Source: Leptospira sp.
GTDB taxonomy: Bacteria > Spirochaetota > Leptospiria > Leptospirales > Leptospiraceae
Reading direction: 5' to 3'
NCBI GenBank assembly: GCA_002786225.1
Contig: PEQN01000017.1
Coordinates: forward strand, 1-59,670
DNA length: 59,670 nt
Shown here: positions 29,096 to 41,256 of the stretch, in pieces
Layout of the letters: every line of letters begins with the position of its first letter
Position numbering within the stretch: the stretch's first letter is position 1
Made by a program: the position numbers and the translations under genes
The notes under the pieces: model-generated
Told to the model about the DNA's origin: nothing
Databases searched by the model: none
What the model saw: the letters and a program-made list of their open reading frames with translations, nothing else

Positions 29096-32000
29096 CTAAT
29101 CTTCTTCTTCCTCATCTTCATCCGTATCCTCTTCTTTTTCATCTTCATCTTCTTCGTCGTCTGACTTATCAGAACCTTTAACCAATTCGTCTACATTGTA
29201 ATCCGATTCCAATTCTTCCCCTAAATCGTCATCATCATCCTCATCCCCATCCTCTTCAAATACTGAGGCAGCTGAGGTAACAGAGGAAGATTCTGAATCT
29301 ACATGATCAGCATCATCTTGGTCTTCGTTTTCAATCAAATCCCAGTCAAGATCTCCAGGAATATCTTTAAAAACATCGATATCCCGATAGTTCTTCATTC
29401 CAGTTCCTGCAGGAATCATATGACCGATGATCACATTCTCTTTGAGGCCCATTAGATTATCTGTCTTACCTTTAATAGCTGCATCTGTTAATACTTTTGT
29501 AGTCTCTTGAAATGATGCTGCTGAGAAAAAGGATTCTGTATTCAAAGAAGCTTTCGTTAAACCAAGTAAAATCGGCTGGCAAGTCGCAGGACTTCCCCCT
29601 TCCAATTCAACCCTTCTATTCTCTTCATCAAATTGAAATTTATCAACTTGTTGTTGGTTTACAAAAATAGTATCACCAGGATCAGTAATAGTAACTTTTC
29701 GAAGCATTTGTCGTATAACAACTTCGATGTGCTTATCATTGATATGCACTCCTTGTAGACGATACACTTCTTGCACTTCTTGAACTAAGTAATTATGAAG
29801 CGCATTGGTTCCTTTAATTGCTAGAATATCATGTGGATCTAGATTCCCATCGTCTAGCTGATCTCCTCGCTTCACATAATCCCCGTTTCTAACTCGGATT
29901 TGTTTACCGATTGGAATAGTTACCTTTACTTTTTCCAAATCTGGTGAATCTGGAACAATATAAAGAACACGTTTTTCTTTAACGATTTCACCACGATCTT
30001 CAATCTTACCATCTTCTTCAGCAAGGATACAGGCATCTTTAGGTCTTCTAGCTTCAAAAAGCTCATCCACTCTAGGTAAACCACCTGTGATATCTCGTGT
30101 CTTTTCTGCAACTGTAGGAATCTTAAAAAGAATATCTCCAGCTACAACTTTGTCTCCATTTTGGAAACCTAGGAGAGCATCAACTGGAATTGTAATTTCT
30201 GCAGAACCATCTGGTCCATTGATCAATAATCTAGGATTCAATCTTTCTTTTTTCTGCTCTATCACTTTTAGAATAATATTTGAAGTTTTTGGATCAACGT
30301 CTCTTCTTACATTCTTTCCTATCTCTAAATCAACCCAAGTAACATTTCCTGATTTTTCTGCTAAACCAAGTTCATTGTAAGGATCGAATTCAGCCATTGG
30401 CATATTTGCATCAAGAGTATCACCTTCCTTACTCTTAATAATGGTTCCAGCTTTCAATGGGATAACGATTTCATCACCTAAGACTTTTAAAGTATCTCCT
30501 GTAATCAAAACATTACCAGGCATATCTGCCGTGATCAATTGGTCCCCAGCGAGGTTAGAAGCAAAAACTTCTCCTTTCTCAACTCTGTCCCCATCTTCCA
30601 CACGAAGGTTAGAAATTTCATTCAATGGAAAAATTTGGATCAATCGCTTTAAATAGATAGAACCACGGCTAATAGTTACATAATTACCAATAGAATTGGT
30701 AACGAATCTACCATTAACACTTTGAACAATAGAACGGAAAGGTAGTTTATGTTCTTTCTCTTGGATAGTGGCAGATGCTGCTCCACCAATATGAAAGGTT
30801 CTCATTGTGAGCTGAGTTCCAGGTTGCCCTATAGATTGTGCGGCAATCGTTCCCACAGCCTCTCCTATCTCAACTGGAACGAGACGTGCCATATCCATAC
30901 CATAACAACGAGTACAGATACCATGTCGAGATTGACAAGTTAATGGTGATCTAACTCGAACTTTTTCATAACCAAGGTTTTCAATCTTCTGACCTACAAC
31001 TTTGGTAACTAAAGTATTTTTTGGAAGGACCACTTCATTGGAAACAGGATCAAGAACATCCTCTGCTGTATATCTACCGAACAATCTGTCCGAAAGAGAA
31101 ACGATTACATTTTCCCCTTCTTTCACAACACCAAGTAGTATTGAATCAATAGTGCCACAGTCTGGTTCAGAAACGATCACATCTTGAGAGATATCAACCA
31201 GTCGTCTAGTCAAGTAACCAGCGTCAGCAGTCTTCAAGGCAGTATCTGCTAGACCTTTTCTTGCACCATGTGTAGAAATAAAGAACTCTAGAACACCTAG
31301 ACCTTCGCGAAAGTTGGATCGAATTGCAAGTTCAATAATTTCACCGGATGGCTTAGCCATCAAACCACGCATCCCAGCTAACTGACGAATCTGTTGCTTA
31401 GAACCACGGGCACCTGAAACTGCCATTACATAAACAGGATTGAAACCATTTTTATCTTTTTCAAGTTCCTTGAACATCCCATCAGTGATGACATCATTTG
31501 TCTTTGTCCAGATTTCGATTACTTTTTTATATCTCTCTTCGTTTGTTATGATACCTTTTCGATATTCATTATCTGCCTTCTCAACTTCTTTATTCGCATC
31601 ATTTACCAAAGATTCTTTGGCTGGCGATACACGAATATCTTCAATCGAGATTGTTGGAGAGAAAATGGTTGCATAATGGTAGCCTAGCTTTTTTATCTCG
31701 TCCAACATTACAACAGTTGCACCAGGACCAAACTTATCATAAACATCGGCTATGATTTTATTGGTTTCTTTGTCTCCTAGTGTTCTATTTACATAATCAT
31801 AGTTTTTTGGAAAGGCTGTATTGAAAATCAATCGACCTGGAGTTGTCTCAATGATTTTTCCTTGGTATAGAACGGAAATTTTTGTTCTAAGATCTACAGT
31901 TCCTCTATCAACCGCATATTCAACTTCTTCCAAAGAAGAGAAAAATTTACCTTCCCCCTTACCACCTTTGATTTCAGAAGTTAGATAATAAATACCGAGA

Positions 32001-33487
32001 ACGATATCTTGGGTTGGTCCACAAATTGGATGACCATTTGCAGGGTTCAAAATATTATGAGGAGAAAGCATCAACATCCAAGTCTCTAATTGAGCCTTAG
32101 GTGAGAGAGGCACGTGAATCGCCATCTGATCCCCATCGAAGTCAGCGTTAAACGCGTGACATACGAGAGGATGAAGTTTGATTGCTTTTCCATCTACTAG
32201 TTTGGGAATGAATGCCTGGATTCCAAGTCTATGAAGAGTTGGAGCTCTGTTTAGCATTACTGGATGTTCTCTAACAACAGTTTCTAGAACATCATATACT
32301 TCTTTTTCTTCCGCTTCAATTTTCTTTTTGGCAGATTTAATATTTGGAGCAAGGTCAAGATCCACCAATCTCTTCATAATAAATGGCTTAAATAATTCTA
32401 ATGCCATTTTTCTTGGAAGACCCATTTGGTGGTATTTGAGATCCGGACCAACAACAATAACCGATCTACCTGAATAATCCACCCTCTTACCAAGTAAGTT
32501 CTGTCTGAATCGACCTTGCTTACCCTTTAACATATCCGAAATAGATTTAAGTGGTCGGTTTCCTTTTCCTTTAACGGTTCTTTTACGGCGAGAGTTGTCG
32601 AAAAGTGCATCCACTGCTTCTTGCAACATTCTCTTTTCGTTTCTTACTATGATTTCAGGAGCTTTGAGTGCAAGAAGTCGCTTCAATCGATTGTTACGGT
32701 TGATCACTCTTCTATATAAATCATTTAAATCGGAAGTTGCAAATCGTCCACCTTCCAATTGAACCATGGGCCTAAGTTCAGGTGGGATTACTGGCACTAC
32801 ATCTAGAACCATCCACTCAGGACGGTTTCCCGAGTCTCGGAAAGCTTCTAGAACTTCTAATCTTTTTAAGATTCTTTTATCAGTAATCTTTGCTTTGTCT
32901 TGGATCTTTTGTCGAATCGCTCTTGCTTCCGCATCCACATCAATACGAGAAAGCAATTCTTTAATGGCGTCGCCACCAATTCCAGCTACGAATTTATCAC
33001 CATATTCATCGAGAAAGTTATGGAATTCGTCTTCATCAATGAGTTCCCCTCTGCTTCTTCCTGAATCAGCGGGATCTATGATCACATACTTCTCAAAATA
33101 AAGAACTGACTTTAATTGATTGATGGTCATGTCCAAAAGCAGTCCCATACGAGAAGGAACGGATCTATAATACCAAATATGAGAGACAGGAGCAGCTAAT
33201 TCAATATGCCCCATTCTTTCACGACGAACTTTAGAGTGAGTTACCTCAACACCACATTTATCGCAAACCACACCCTTATAACGGATAGATTTGAACTTAC
33301 CGCAATAACACTCCCAGTCTTTTGTTGTTCCGAAAATTTTCTCACAAAACAAACCATCTCTTTCAGGTTTTAAAGTTCTGTAATTGATGGTCTCAGGTTT
33401 CTTGACTTCACCAAAAGACCATTCCTTGATTCTTTCAGGAGATGCGAGTCGAATTGTAATTGAATCGAAGCTATTGTAATTTCTCAT
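29096..33487 (-). CDS. rpoC: RNA polymerase beta' subunit
   Basis: 1463 residues. The zinc finger Cys60, Cys62, Cys75 and Cys78 and the catalytic [10 protein letters not shown] (from residue 447) are intact. The second zinc site ([13 protein letters not shown]) and the trigger-loop area [21 protein letters not shown] are also present. The last 80 or so residues form a very acidic tail, with long Asp/Glu runs, absent from enteric beta'. It follows rpoB by 9 bp, with a weak terminator-free junction to rpsL downstream. Confidence 0.97.
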   Translation of the reverse strand: MRNYNSFDSITIRLASPERIKEWSFGEVKKPETINYRTLKPERDGLFCEKIFGTTKDWECYCGKFKSIRYKGVVCDKCGVEVTHSKVRRERMGHIELAAPVSHIWYYRSVPSRMGLLLDMTINQLKSVLYFEKYVIIDPADSGRSRGELIDEDEFHNFLDEYGDKFVAGIGGDAIKELLSRIDVDAEARAIRQKIQDKAKITDKRILKRLEVLEAFRDSGNRPEWMVLDVVPVIPPELRPMVQLEGGRFATSDLNDLYRRVINRNNRLKRLLALKAPEIIVRNEKRMLQEAVDALFDNSRRKRTVKGKGNRPLKSISDMLKGKQGRFRQNLLGKRVDYSGRSVIVVGPDLKYHQMGLPRKMALELFKPFIMKRLVDLDLAPNIKSAKKKIEAEEKEVYDVLETVVREHPVMLNRAPTLHRLGIQAFIPKLVDGKAIKLHPLVCHAFNADFDGDQMAIHVPLSPKAQLETWMLMLSPHNILNPANGHPICGPTQDIVLGIYYLTSEIKGGKGEGKFFSSLEEVEYAVDRGTVDLRTKISVLYQGKIIETTPGRLIFNTAFPKNYDYVNRTLGDKETNKIIADVYDKFGPGATVVMLDEIKKLGYHYATIFSPTISIEDIRVSPAKESLVNDANKEVEKADNEYRKGIITNEERYKKVIEIWTKTNDVITDGMFKELEKDKNGFNPVYVMAVSGARGSKQQIRQLAGMRGLMAKPSGEIIELAIRSNFREGLGVLEFFISTHGARKGLADTALKTADAGYLTRRLVDISQDVIVSEPDCGTIDSILLGVVKEGENVIVSLSDRLFGRYTAEDVLDPVSNEVVLPKNTLVTKVVGQKIENLGYEKVRVRSPLTCQSRHGICTRCYGMDMARLVPVEIGEAVGTIAAQSIGQPGTQLTMRTFHIGGAASATIQEKEHKLPFRSIVQSVNGRFVTNSIGNYVTISRGSIYLKRLIQIFPLNEISNLRVEDGDRVEKGEVFASNLAGDQLITADMPGNVLITGDTLKVLGDEIVIPLKAGTIIKSKEGDTLDANMPMAEFDPYNELGLAEKSGNVTWVDLEIGKNVRRDVDPKTSNIILKVIEQKKERLNPRLLINGPDGSAEITIPVDALLGFQNGDKVVAGDILFKIPTVAEKTRDITGGLPRVDELFEARRPKDACILAEEDGKIEDRGEIVKEKRVLYIVPDSPDLEKVKVTIPIGKQIRVRNGDYVKRGDQLDDGNLDPHDILAIKGTNALHNYLVQEVQEVYRLQGVHINDKHIEVVIRQMLRKVTITDPGDTIFVNQQQVDKFQFDEENRRVELEGGSPATCQPILLGLTKASLNTESFFSAASFQETTKVLTDAAIKGKTDNLMGLKENVIIGHMIPAGTGMKNYRDIDVFKDIPGDLDWDLIENEDQDDADHVDSESSSVTSAASVFEEDGDEDDDDDLGEELESDYNVDELVKGSDKSDDEEDEDEKEEDTDEDEEEED

Positions 33488-33496
33488 AGATCCTCT

Positions 33497-36400
33497 TTAG
33501 TTATTCTCAATGGATTCGAATTTAATGGCTTTGTTTGGCCTGGAAAATTCATCTTCGTAATCTGATATATCAACATTGTTGCCTTCAACATCTTGGATGA
33601 TTATATCAAGAGCTAATCCTCGTAATTCTTGAACAAGAACATTGAAGGATTCTGGAATTCCTGGTTTTATAGAATGGATTCCTTTTACGATCGCCTCATA
33701 AATTCTTGCTCTACCCAACATATCATCTGATTTTATTGTTAATAATTCTTGGAGTGTATGGGATGCACCATATGCTTCCAATGCCCAAACTTCCATTTCC
33801 CCTAATCTCTGACCACCAAACTGAGCCTTACCGCCCAGAGGTTGTTGAGTAACTAAAGAGTATGGTCCAGTAGATCTTGCGTGAATTTTGTCGTCCACTA
33901 AGTGAGCAAGCTTCAACATGTAGATATAGCCACAAAATACTCTATTCAAGAAAGGCTCGCCTGTTCTACCATCGTAGAGTTGGAATTTTGAATTTTCAGG
34001 AAGTTCTGCTTGCTTACAGAAATCAAGAATATCATCTTCCGATGCACCATCAAACACAGGGGTCTCAAAATTGATACCAAGCTTGCTTGCTGCAAAACCT
34101 AATTGGGTTTCAAAAATTTGCCCCAAGTTCATACGAGAAGGAACACCTAAGGGGTTGAGTACGATGTCCATAGGAGTTCCGTCTTCCATATATGGCATGT
34201 CTTCTTCTGCCATAATTCTTGCGACAACTCCCTTGTTGCCATGACGACCAGCCATTTTGTCACCTACGAGAAGCTTTCTCTTACGTGCCACATAGACCTT
34301 GACCATTTCTTCTACACCTGCAGATAGCTCGTCACCATTATCACGTGAAAAGCGCTTCACATCAACAACAGTTCCTTCCATACCATTTGGGATGCGAAGT
34401 GAAGAATCTCTTACTTCTTTCGCTTTTTCACCAAAGATTGAATGCAATAATTTATATTCTGGAGTAAGATCTGTTTCCCCTTTAGGAGTCACCATACCAA
34501 CTAGTATATCTCCTGGTTTCACTTCAGCACCGACTCGAATAATTCCTGTCTCATCTAGATCTCTAAATGCCTTATCAGAAAGATTAGGAATATCACGGGT
34601 GATTTGCTCAGGTCCAAGCTTTGTTTCACGAGCTTGGATTTGGAATTCTTCAATGTGAATAGAAGTAAAAACGTCATCCTTAATGATACGTTCAGAGAGA
34701 AGAATCGCATCTTCAAAATTAAAACCTTCCCAAGGCATAAAGCCTACAAGGACATTTTTACCTAATGCAAGAGTTCCCTTATCAACCGATGGTCCATCCG
34801 CAAGAATTGTTCCCTGTTGAAGAATGGTTCCCATAGAATCAATCTTCTCACCTATCACTGTTTGACCGGCAAGTATGGTTCCTGGTTCTATAGAGTCCCC
34901 GTCTTTAATTAAGGCTGTGAATTCACGGTTTTGTGTTTTTAAAGGATAGGAAACAGAACCTTTCGTATTGTACTGAACTTCGATAGATTCTTTAGTAACC
35001 TTAGAAACTTTTCCAGAACCTTCGCTGTATAAAACAGATACAGAAGGTTTTTGGGTAAAGCAGGTGCCTTGGTTGGTTTTTTTAAATTTAGTTAAACTAT
35101 ATTCATAAGGCTCTTTAACTCCGTCCTCTTTAACAACAACGGAATCAGCATCCACTTTGATCACCACACCACTTTTCTTGGCAACAATACAGATTCCAGA
35201 ATCATAGGCAGAGCGCCCTTCCATTCCAGTTCCTACATAAGGTGCTTCTTCTTTTAAAAGAGGAACAGCCTGTCTCTGCATGTTTGATCCCATCAAGGCT
35301 CTGTTCGCATCATCATGCTCTAAGAAAGGAATTAATGCAGTGGAAACGGATACAACTTGAAGTGGAGCTAAATCCATATACTGGATTTCGTTTGGACTTC
35401 TAAATGGGAAATCAGATCTATGTCGAGTAGATATTAATTTATTTTTAAAATCACCCTTATCATCAACAACGGAAGAAGATTGAGCCACATAATGGTATTC
35501 TTCTTTATCGGCTGTTAGATATTCAACTTGCTTAGTTACTTTTCCATTCTTTACAACTTTGTAAGGTGTCTCTAGGAATCCATAATCATTCACTCTTGCA
35601 AAAGAGGACATAGATAATATCAAACCAATGTTTGGACCCTCAGGAGTCTCAATCGGACACATACGACCATAGTGAGAATAGTGTACGTCACGAACTTCAA
35701 ATCCAGCTCTATCTCTGGAAAGCCCACCAGGACCAAGAGCGTTTAACCTTCTCTTATGCGTTAACTCTGCAAGTGGATTGGTCTGGTCCATGTATTGAGA
35801 GAGTTGGGATGATCCAAAAAATTCATTAATCACAGCAGTGATTGGCTTAATAGAAATTAATAATTGAGGTGTTTGTTGTTCAGGCTCTTGAACTGTCATC
35901 CTTTCTTTGATAACTCTTTCTACTCTCGAAAAACCTAACTTTAGTTGGTTGGCTATCAGTTCTCCCACGGAACGAACTCGCCTATTCCCCAAGTGATCAA
36001 TGTCGTCTGGGAAGTAGTTTTCAACTTCACTCATGAGCATAACTAAATATTTTACTGTTGCTATGATGTCTTCTTTTCGAAGAGTTCTATCTTCGCAGTT
36101 TGCAAAATCTTGTGGGTTGTGGTATTCAAATTTCGAATTAATTTTGTAACGACCTACGTTACCTAGATCAAAAGTCTTAGGTGAAAAAAACAATCGATTG
36201 ATTTCAGTTTCCGCATTTTCAAGAGTAGAGGGCTCCCCTGGTCTCATGATGGAATGGAATTTTTTGATAGCATCTTCGTAATCATTCACTCCGTCTTTTT
36301 CGAGACAGTTTATGATGGTTGAGTTATCTTTCCCTTTAGGAAAATCTATGGTCTCAACTTCTTTGACTTTCATTTCTTTAAGGATTGTTATGTTATCTTC

Positions 36401-37174
36401 ATTGATCTTGGAGCCAGCTTCTAGCATGACTTCGCCAGTCTCAAAATTGATGATGTCAGAAATTGTTCTACGACCAATCAATTTTTTTAATTCTTTTGGA
36501 GAAGCACCTGCAATTCGTAAGCTGGTAGAAGCGTAGAACAATCTTAGAACTTCTTCATTGGTTCCAAGTCCCAAGGATTTAATTAAAAGGGTAGCTGGAA
36601 ATTTTTTCTTACGATCAATCTTGGCTACAAGGATTCCCTTGTTGTCCATTTCGAATTCCAACCAAGATCCACGATAGGGAATCACTCGAGCAGAATAAGT
36701 AGACCTAGCATCATCGTAGGAGAAAAAGATACCTGGAGATCTGTGCAACTGAGAGACAACAACACGTTCTGCACCATTGATTACAAACGTACCTTGCTCA
36801 GTCATAATGGGGATATCACCCATATAAACGATGTTTTCTATAACTTCATAATTTTCTTTTTTAACGAGACGAATAACGGCTTTTAGAGGCAATGCATAAG
36901 AAGTATCTGTTTCTTTGCATTCCTGAGGTGTTCTTTTTGGTTCACCTAGTATGTAATGATCGAATTCCATTACCATATCATTGTTAGGGCTTTCTATAGG
37001 AAAGGATTCGAGAAATACGGCTTCTAAACCTTGGTTCGCTCTTTTGTGTGGATCTGTATCCCTTTGAAGAAACCAATCAAATGATTTTTTCTGAACGTAG
37101 ATGAGATTGGGCAATAGATTTAAATCTGTGATCTTGCCGAAATTTACCTTTTTTCTTTCTGTTAGGCCGTACAT
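33497..37174 (-). CDS. rpoB: RNA polymerase beta subunit
   Basis: 1225 residues. Cluster I of the rifampicin site reads [20 protein letters not shown] then [12 protein letters not shown]: the residue equivalent to E. coli Ser531 is Asn (residue 478 here, codon at 35741-35743). Other landmarks are [40 protein letters not shown] and [26 protein letters not shown] site precedes the ATG. It is separated from rplL by 130 bp containing an attenuator-like hairpin. Confidence 0.98.
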   Translation of the reverse strand: MYGLTERKKVNFGKITDLNLLPNLIYVQKKSFDWFLQRDTDPHKRANQGLEAVFLESFPIESPNNDMVMEFDHYILGEPKRTPQECKETDTSYALPLKAVIRLVKKENYEVIENIVYMGDIPIMTEQGTFVINGAERVVVSQLHRSPGIFFSYDDARSTYSARVIPYRGSWLEFEMDNKGILVAKIDRKKKFPATLLIKSLGLGTNEEVLRLFYASTSLRIAGASPKELKKLIGRRTISDIINFETGEVMLEAGSKINEDNITILKEMKVKEVETIDFPKGKDNSTIINCLEKDGVNDYEDAIKKFHSIMRPGEPSTLENAETEINRLFFSPKTFDLGNVGRYKINSKFEYHNPQDFANCEDRTLRKEDIIATVKYLVMLMSEVENYFPDDIDHLGNRRVRSVGELIANQLKLGFSRVERVIKERMTVQEPEQQTPQLLISIKPITAVINEFFGSSQLSQYMDQTNPLAELTHKRRLNALGPGGLSRDRAGFEVRDVHYSHYGRMCPIETPEGPNIGLILSMSSFARVNDYGFLETPYKVVKNGKVTKQVEYLTADKEEYHYVAQSSSVVDDKGDFKNKLISTRHRSDFPFRSPNEIQYMDLAPLQVVSVSTALIPFLEHDDANRALMGSNMQRQAVPLLKEEAPYVGTGMEGRSAYDSGICIVAKKSGVVIKVDADSVVVKEDGVKEPYEYSLTKFKKTNQGTCFTQKPSVSVLYSEGSGKVSKVTKESIEVQYNTKGSVSYPLKTQNREFTALIKDGDSIEPGTILAGQTVIGEKIDSMGTILQQGTILADGPSVDKGTLALGKNVLVGFMPWEGFNFEDAILLSERIIKDDVFTSIHIEEFQIQARETKLGPEQITRDIPNLSDKAFRDLDETGIIRVGAEVKPGDILVGMVTPKGETDLTPEYKLLHSIFGEKAKEVRDSSLRIPNGMEGTVVDVKRFSRDNGDELSAGVEEMVKVYVARKRKLLVGDKMAGRHGNKGVVARIMAEEDMPYMEDGTPMDIVLNPLGVPSRMNLGQIFETQLGFAASKLGINFETPVFDGASEDDILDFCKQAELPENSKFQLYDGRTGEPFLNRVFCGYIYMLKLAHLVDDKIHARSTGPYSLVTQQPLGGKAQFGGQRLGEMEVWALEAYGASHTLQELLTIKSDDMLGRARIYEAIVKGIHSIKPGIPESFNVLVQELRGLALDIIIQDVEGNNVDISDYEDEFSRPNKAIKFESIENN

Positions 37175-37219
37175 AACTTATTCTCCCTAGTTAAACGCTG
37201 AATAGGTGGATGAATAGAT

Positions 37220-37259
37220 AAAAAACTCGGTAAAGGAAGGGTATAACCTTCCCCTACCG
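37220..37259 (-). terminator. Attenuator-like hairpin between rplL and rpoB
   Basis: On the minus strand an imperfect stem of about 13 bp with CGGTA and AGGAAGG-type arms (37228-37259) is followed by a run of six T (37225-37220). It lies about 45 bp downstream of the rplL stop and 46 bp upstream of rpoB. In E. coli a partial terminator in the same position sets the ratio of ribosomal proteins to polymerase; the same role is inferred here. Confidence 0.78.
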
Positions 37260-37304
37260 GGATCTTTGGTTGGTGTGAGTTGAAGGTGCTTATTCAGAGA
37301 AACC

Positions 37305-37679
37305 TTAAACGAGCTCGACAACTGCTCCTGCTGCCTCGAGTTTTTTCTTGAGTTCAGCCGCTTCATCTTTTGAAACATCTTCTTTAACAGTCTTTCCACC
37401 AGCTTCAACTAGATCCTTAGCTTCTTTCAAGCCAAGACCAGTGATCTCACGAACTAGTTTGATCACGTCGATTTTTTTATCGCCATGAGCTTTTAGGACT
37501 ACATTTACAGTAGCAGGCTCTTCTGCTCCCGCAGCTCCGCCAGCAGGTCCAGCAACCGCTACAGCAGCAACAGGTGCAGCAGCAGAAATTCCGAACTTGT
37601 CTTCCATTTTTTTAACTAGCTCAGACGCTTGAACCAGTGTAAGGTTCCCAATTTGCTCTAATAATGCATCTACAGACAT
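37305..37679 (-). CDS. rplL: 50S ribosomal protein L7/L12
   Basis: Stalk protein recruiting translational GTPases. 124 residues: N-terminal dimerisation domain ([20 protein letters not shown]), an Ala/Gly/Val-rich hinge (about 34-54) and the C-terminal factor-binding domain ([20 protein letters not shown], ending AAGAVVELV). It lies 60 bp after rplJ. Confidence 0.98.
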   Translation of the reverse strand: MSVDALLEQIGNLTLVQASELVKKMEDKFGISAAAPVAAVAVAGPAGGAAGAEEPATVNVVLKAHGDKKIDVIKLVREITGLGLKEAKDLVEAGGKTVKEDVSKDEAAELKKKLEAAGAVVELV

Positions 37680-37739
37680 CTTCTTATCTCCTTAAACTTT
37701 AACTTACAAGTATTATAAGTCCAAAACATTCAACGGGTA

Positions 37740-38270
37740 TTAGCCGTTTTTCTCGCCAACTTTCTGAATGGCACGAGCGAGACTTGCCATGATTTGATTC
37801 ATGCCACTTGCAATAGAACTTGCAGGTGTATTCATGCTTCCCAAAATTTTTGCCAAAAGTTCTGGCTTCGAAGGAAGACCAGCGATAGCTTCTACATTTT
37901 TTTTATCAAGAACTTGACCATCCAAATAACCAAGCTTAACTTCTAGTGAAGTCTTATCCTTAGCAAATTCCTTACAAATCTTAGCTACAGCTGGAAGTGT
38001 TTCTTCGGCAAAAATAGCAGCCATAGGTCCTTTGTAAGCTTCACCAAAATCTATTCCTCTATCCTTGTGACGATCTGATTCTTTAAGAGCTCTTAGGAAC
38101 AAATTATTCTTAACAACTTTCATCTCCGAGTTTTCCGCACGAAGTTTAGTTCTAAGATTGCTCATATCTTCCACTGTGAGTCCGCTATAAGAAGCTAGGA
38201 TAAAATTGGATCTTTTCTCCAATCTTGTTTTTAATTCTAATACTGCATCTATCTTAACTTGTTTTGCCAT
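37740..38270 (-). CDS. rplJ: 50S ribosomal protein L10
   Basis: Base of the L7/L12 stalk. 176 residues: [31 protein letters not shown] and a C-terminal helix ([15 protein letters not shown]) that binds L12 dimers. It lies 11 bp after rplA. In other bacteria L10 represses its own operon from the leader; with only 11 bp upstream any such site would be inside rplA. Confidence 0.97.
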   Translation of the reverse strand: MAKQVKIDAVLELKTRLEKRSNFILASYSGLTVEDMSNLRTKLRAENSEMKVVKNNLFLRALKESDRHKDRGIDFGEAYKGPMAAIFAEETLPAVAKICKEFAKDKTSLEVKLGYLDGQVLDKKNVEAIAGLPSKPELLAKILGSMNTPASSIASGMNQIMASLARAIQKVGEKNG

Positions 38271-38281
38271 GTCTTATCCTA

Positions 38282-38974
38282 TCAAATAACCGAATTAACG
38301 AGTTCTTTTACATCCACTTTTACACCATGACCCATAGTAGCTGATACGGAAATACCTTTAATGTATTCCCCTTTCGCATCAGATGGCTTATCTTTCATTA
38401 AACCACCGACTACTGCCTTGATATTTTCTAATAATTGCTCATTAGAAAAAGATGACTTACCAATGCCTAGATGAATTACTCCACCCTTGTCTGGTCTGTA
38501 TTCCAATCTACCGCTCTTCACTTCATTTACGGCTTTCGCAACATCTTGTGTTACAGTTCCCGCCTTAGGCTTAGGCATAAGACCTTTTCTACCAAGAATA
38601 GGTCCAAGCTTACCTACTTCCTTCATCATGTCAGGAGTAGAAATACAAGCATCAAAATCAGTCCAACCACCTTGGACTTTCTCTATCATATCCATATCAC
38701 CAACAAAATCAGCCCCAGCATCACGAGCCTCTTGCTGCTTGTCGCCTTTACAGAAAACTAGAACACGCACTTGTTTTCCAGTTCCGTGAGGAAGACTTAC
38801 GGTTCCACGAATGTTTTGCAAAGATTTATAATTCACTTTTGCAGTAACTTCAATGGTTCCGTCAAATTTTGTATAAGAAGTATCTTTCGCTAATTGAATA
38901 GCGTTATCAAGAACATAAACTTTTGTTCTATCAATCTTACCTTCGTGAGCTCTATATTTTTTACCGTGTTTCAT
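38282..38974 (-). CDS. rplA: 50S ribosomal protein L1
   Basis: L1 stalk protein handling exiting tRNA. 230 residues: VNYKSLQNIRGTVSLPHGTG, VLVFCKGDKQQEARDAGAD, GRKGLMPKPKAGTVT and KGISVSATMGHGVKV. It starts 3 bp after the rplK stop. L1 represses rplK-rplA in other bacteria; the nusG-rplK gap of 37 bp could hold a target but none was recognised. Confidence 0.97.
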   Translation of the reverse strand: MKHGKKYRAHEGKIDRTKVYVLDNAIQLAKDTSYTKFDGTIEVTAKVNYKSLQNIRGTVSLPHGTGKQVRVLVFCKGDKQQEARDAGADFVGDMDMIEKVQGGWTDFDACISTPDMMKEVGKLGPILGRKGLMPKPKAGTVTQDVAKAVNEVKSGRLEYRPDKGGVIHLGIGKSSFSNEQLLENIKAVVGGLMKDKPSDAKGEYIKGISVSATMGHGVKVDVKELVNSVI

Positions 38975-38977
38975 AGA

Positions 38978-39406
38978 TTAACCTTCTACCACAACGCCCA
39001 TAGATCTGCATGTTCCAGCGATAATGTTCACTGCCATATCTAGATCATTTGCATTTAAATCATTCATCTTAGTTTTAGCAATTTCTTCTAACTGCTTACG
39101 GTTGATAGTCCCAACTTTCACAGTATGAGGAGTAGCAGAAGCAGTAGTCAGCCCAAGTGCTTTTTTCACTAGCAAAGCGGCTGGGGGGGATTTTGTGATA
39201 AAAGTAAAACTTCTATCAGAAAATACAGTGATCACAACAGGAAGCTTCAAACCGATTTGTGCCTTGGTCTTCTCATTGAATTGCTTACAGAATTCCATAA
39301 TATTCAATCCAGCTTGTCCTAACGCAGGACCAACGGGAGGAGCTGGGTTTGCTTTTCCAGCTTCAACTTGAAGTTTAATTTGTTTGACTACTTTTTTAGC
39401 CGCCAT
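38978..39406 (-). CDS. rplK: 50S ribosomal protein L11
   Basis: GTPase-centre protein and thiostrepton-site partner. 142 residues, the standard length: [20 protein letters not shown] at the start, [20 protein letters not shown] and the C-terminal RNA-binding [12 protein letters not shown]. It lies 37 bp downstream of nusG. Confidence 0.98.
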   Translation of the reverse strand: MAAKKVVKQIKLQVEAGKANPAPPVGPALGQAGLNIMEFCKQFNEKTKAQIGLKLPVVITVFSDRSFTFITKSPPAALLVKKALGLTTASATPHTVKVGTINRKQLEEIAKTKMNDLNANDLDMAVNIIAGTCRSMGVVVEG

Positions 39407-39443
39407 TAGATTCTTTCCTTACCTATAACTTCTTTATTTAAAA

Positions 39444-39995
39444 TTAATTCTCAGATTTAACCTGAAGATAATCTAGTTCAACTGGAGTTGATCTACCGAA
39501 TATCTCCACTTTTACACGTAGCCTTCCCTTGTCTGGGAAGATTTCATCAACGATCCCACTAAAATTAGCAAAAGGACCGTCTACAATTTTCAAAGTTTCA
39601 CCAACCTTGTAAAAGAATCTTGGTCGAGTTGGTGTCTCTTCCGATTCTACATTTTCCACATCAGCAAAAATATTCTTAATCTCTTCTAATTCCAAAGGTT
39701 GAGGACCATCCTTGGAACCGACGAAGGTTGAAACAGAAGGAAGACTCGTTAATAAAAAACGAATGTCATCATCCATAGCCATTTCAACGAGAACATAACC
39801 TGGCATCAGTTTCTTCTTAGTGACTTTCTTCTTGCCGTTTTTCATTTCGGCAACATCCATAGTAGGAATTTTAACCTGTGCAACAGTTTCTTCCAACTTC
39901 TTTTGGATGATTAACTTCTCTATGCTAGTCTTGACTTTATTCTCATGACCAGAGTAAGTTTGAAGTACATACCATTTTTTCTCAACAGATGCCAT
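39444..39995 (-). CDS. nusG: Transcription termination/antitermination factor NusG
   Basis: 183 residues. NGN domain: KWYVLQTYSGHENKVKTSIE and KLMPGYVLVEMAMDD. KOW domain: KIVDGPFANFSGIVDEIFPDK, then FGRSTPVELDYLQV. It links RNA polymerase to ribosomes or Rho. It starts 9 bp after secE, the normal secE-nusG pair. Confidence 0.97.
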   Translation of the reverse strand: MASVEKKWYVLQTYSGHENKVKTSIEKLIIQKKLEETVAQVKIPTMDVAEMKNGKKKVTKKKLMPGYVLVEMAMDDDIRFLLTSLPSVSTFVGSKDGPQPLELEEIKNIFADVENVESEETPTRPRFFYKVGETLKIVDGPFANFSGIVDEIFPDKGRLRVKVEIFGRSTPVELDYLQVKSEN

Positions 39996-40004
39996 ATAGA
40001 TGAA

Positions 40005-40193
40005 TTAAGCTCCCAGACTCCAAAACCATTTTAGAGCACGAATAAAAAACTGATCTGCAAAAGATAAGAATATAGAAAATACTGCAACTGTTATCAAAAC
40101 AACAATTGTTGAGCTCACTACTTCTTCTCTTGTCGGCCATTGGACTTTCTCCAATTCTGCCTTGCATTCTTGTATGAATGTCTGTGCTTTCAT
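40005..40193 (-). CDS. secE: Preprotein translocase subunit SecE
   Basis: 62 residues, the short one-helix form: an amphipathic segment ([20 protein letters not shown], with the conserved W-P) and one transmembrane helix (about 29-50). It clamps SecY in the inner membrane. Position between tRNA-Trp and nusG is classic. Confidence 0.95.
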   Translation of the reverse strand: MKAQTFIQECKAELEKVQWPTREEVVSSTIVVLITVAVFSIFLSFADQFFIRALKWFWSLGA

Positions 40194-40239
40194 TTATTTT
40201 CCTTCAATCTAGCTCTACTTCGCTCATCTCCAAAAATTC

Positions 40240-40313
40240 TGGCAGGGCCGGATGGAATCGAACCACCACCAAGGACTTTGGAGATCCTTGTTCTACCACT
40301 AAACTACGGCCCT
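40240..40313 (-). tRNA. tRNA-Trp (CCA)
   Basis: Cloverleaf with acceptor AGGGCCG/CGGCCCT, D arm TAGTTTAGTGGTAGAA, anticodon loop CTCCAAA giving anticodon CCA, and T loop GTTCGATT. Discriminator G and an encoded 3' CCA (plus-strand TGG at 40240-40242). A tRNA-Trp next to secE-nusG is a widespread arrangement and it is probably processed from the secE transcript. Confidence 0.95.
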
Positions 40314-40320
40314 ATTTTCA

Positions 40321-40394
<74 letters not shown>

Positions 40395-40441
40395 AATACG
40401 ACTTTCCCTTCTTTGAAAAGGCTAGAAATATACAATATTTT

Positions 40442-41215
40442 TTAAGGCGCTTTTGCGTCAATTGAATTCAATGGGTTTCCGAGTATTGTGTCCAATTTTG
40501 AGATTATGTCACATCCTTTTGGAAGATTTTCCTCCCAAATCTTCTTGAATGGGGCTTGCTTCCTTTTCCATTCTGGGAAGAACAAAAATGCCTTCCAGCC
40601 AAGCTCTGAAGCAGGAAGCCAATCAAGGGCTATCTTATCCCCAACGTAGAGTATGCTTCCTCCAGACAGCCCTACTTTCTGCTCAGCTGCCTGAAAAATT
40701 TCTTTGGAGGGTTTTTCATAGCCGATTTCTCCAGAAATGATAAAATCTTCAAAATAGTCATGAATTCCTTTTTTTTTCAGTAAGCTTCTAAGTCTATTAT
40801 CCCAATTCGAAAGAACTCCCATTCGAATTCCCTGGGAATGAGCTAGTTTCACTAGATCCATAAAACTGGGCTCAAGCATCCAATGCTGACCTGTTTCAAA
40901 AGAAGCAAGAATAGTTTCCTTCAAAGATTCCGATTCAGATAAATTCAGTGAATTTAAAAAGTGACTTATGAGATCCATCCAAAAACCCCTAGATCCATCT
41001 GGGTGAAAAGAATAACGATCTTTATAATCCTGCCTTTGGTATTTCTGATCTAAAAAGTTCCAAGCTTCATAAAATGCCTTGTTAGCAGTGCTTGATTCAA
41101 TACCGCCCACCTCTATGCCGAAACTATCTATAAGATCTAGATATATTTCACCAGGTGACTTCTTAAGATGCAAAACAGTATCACCTATGTCCAAATAAAT
41201 ATATTGATTTTCCAA
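40442..41215 (-). CDS. HAD-superfamily hydrolase (HDHD3/REG-2-like)
   Basis: 257 residues. Motif I reads YLDIGDTVL, the D-x-x-D-T form of the REG-2/HDHD3 group rather than DxDGT. Motif II is in VLSNWDNRL, the conserved Lys in EIGYEKPSKEIF and the acidic motif IV in ILYVGDKIALDW. A helical cap lies between motifs I and II. It is probably a cytoplasmic phosphatase of unknown substrate. It ends 49 bp before tRNA-Thr on the same strand, so it may lead into that transcript, but no direct link is evident. Confidence 0.85.
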   Translation of the reverse strand: MENQYIYLDIGDTVLHLKKSPGEIYLDLIDSFGIEVGGIESSTANKAFYEAWNFLDQKYQRQDYKDRYSFHPDGSRGFWMDLISHFLNSLNLSESESLKETILASFETGQHWMLEPSFMDLVKLAHSQGIRMGVLSNWDNRLRSLLKKKGIHDYFEDFIISGEIGYEKPSKEIFQAAEQKVGLSGGSILYVGDKIALDWLPASELGWKAFLFFPEWKRKQAPFKKIWEENLPKGCDIISKLDTILGNPLNSIDAKAP

Positions 41216-41256
41216 AAGAACTCTCTAGTATTACATTTAAAGTAGGATGAATGATT

